A DNA stretch of 6,222 nt from CAYZXA01 sp964482335. GTDB taxonomy: Bacteria; Patescibacteriota; Minisyncoccia; Minisyncoccales; MHMH01. Positions within the stretch are counted from its first letter, which is position 1. The number at the start of each line of letters is the position of its first letter. Position numbers and translations under genes: made by a program. The notes under the pieces were generated by a model that saw nothing but the letters and a program-made list of their open reading frames with translations, ran no database searches and was not told the DNA's origin. Of the stretch, positions 6,172-6,222 are shown piece after piece. The DNA lies in NCBI GenBank assembly GCA_964482335.1, contig CAYZXA010000015.1, forward strand, positions 1 through 6,222, read 5' to 3'.

Positions 6172-6222
6172 TTATATAATTTTTAACAATAACATTAAAA
6201 CTATCCCAAGTAAAAATACAAG
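6172..6222 (-). CDS. Possible C-terminal membrane segment of a gene continuing to the right
   Basis: The last 51 bases on the minus strand read LVFLLGIVLMLLLKII followed by TAA, which looks like a closing transmembrane helix with a lysine near the end. The terminator-like hairpin at 6121-6146 follows at a normal distance, which supports this as the true 3' end of a membrane-protein gene outside the window. Only 16 residues are visible, so no family can be given. A competing frame on the same strand is described at 5990-6220. Confidence 0.4.
   Translation of the reverse strand, partial: LVFLLGIVLMLLLKII

Larger units (their letters stand above)
5990..6220 (-). other. Unassigned open frame crossing the right intergenic region
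   Basis: One minus-strand frame is open for 76 codons from the window edge to a TAA at 5992-5990, five bases before the ATG of the cysteine-rich gene. The last third looks protein-like (FYETVFSGAYEITEVWIRN). The first part is a Phe/Ile/Lys-rich run typical of translated AT-rich noncoding DNA, and the frame passes through the hairpin and T-tract at 6121-6146. It could be the 3' end of an upstream gene, a decayed remnant or chance. I favour non-coding or a remnant because a sense-oriented terminator inside a gene is unlikely. Confidence 0.2.

Overview
The window looks like a piece of a small AT-rich bacterial genome, most likely Candidate Phyla Radiation (Patescibacteria, Parcubacteria-like). 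This is an inference. It rests on AT-rich intergenic DNA, short palindromic repeats that run into the 5' ends of genes, a very cysteine-rich membrane-anchored surface protein, and a lone biosynthesis gene. TGA and TGG are used as in the standard bacterial code.

Layout from left to right. Positions 1-221 (minus strand) carry the N-terminus of a membrane-fusion (HlyD/MacA-like) transporter subunit that runs off the left edge. Positions 222-568 are a divergent intergenic region with two different palindromic elements (289-349 and 362-430) and a good sigma70-type promoter (482-510). Positions 569-4462 (plus strand) are a complete large-type purL, phosphoribosylformylglycinamidine synthase, with its own Shine-Dalgarno. 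It ends at a strong hairpin (4476-4506) shared with the convergent gene. Positions 4509-5984 (minus strand) encode a 491-residue secreted, C-terminally anchored protein with about 49 cysteines. The right edge (5985-6222) holds that gene's promoter, a minus-strand terminator-like hairpin, and what is probably the tail of another minus-strand membrane-protein gene.

The genes do not form one pathway. purL is monocistronic and catalyses one step of de novo purine synthesis. The left and minus-strand right genes belong to the cell envelope. The most unusual signal is the repeats. One palindromic family occurs once between genes and once inside the cysteine-rich gene, where it encodes residues 8-28, just before the signal-peptide hydrophobic core. 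A half-copy of a second family forms the very start of the transporter gene. In both cases the frame used by the gene is the same frame that reads through the intergenic copy.
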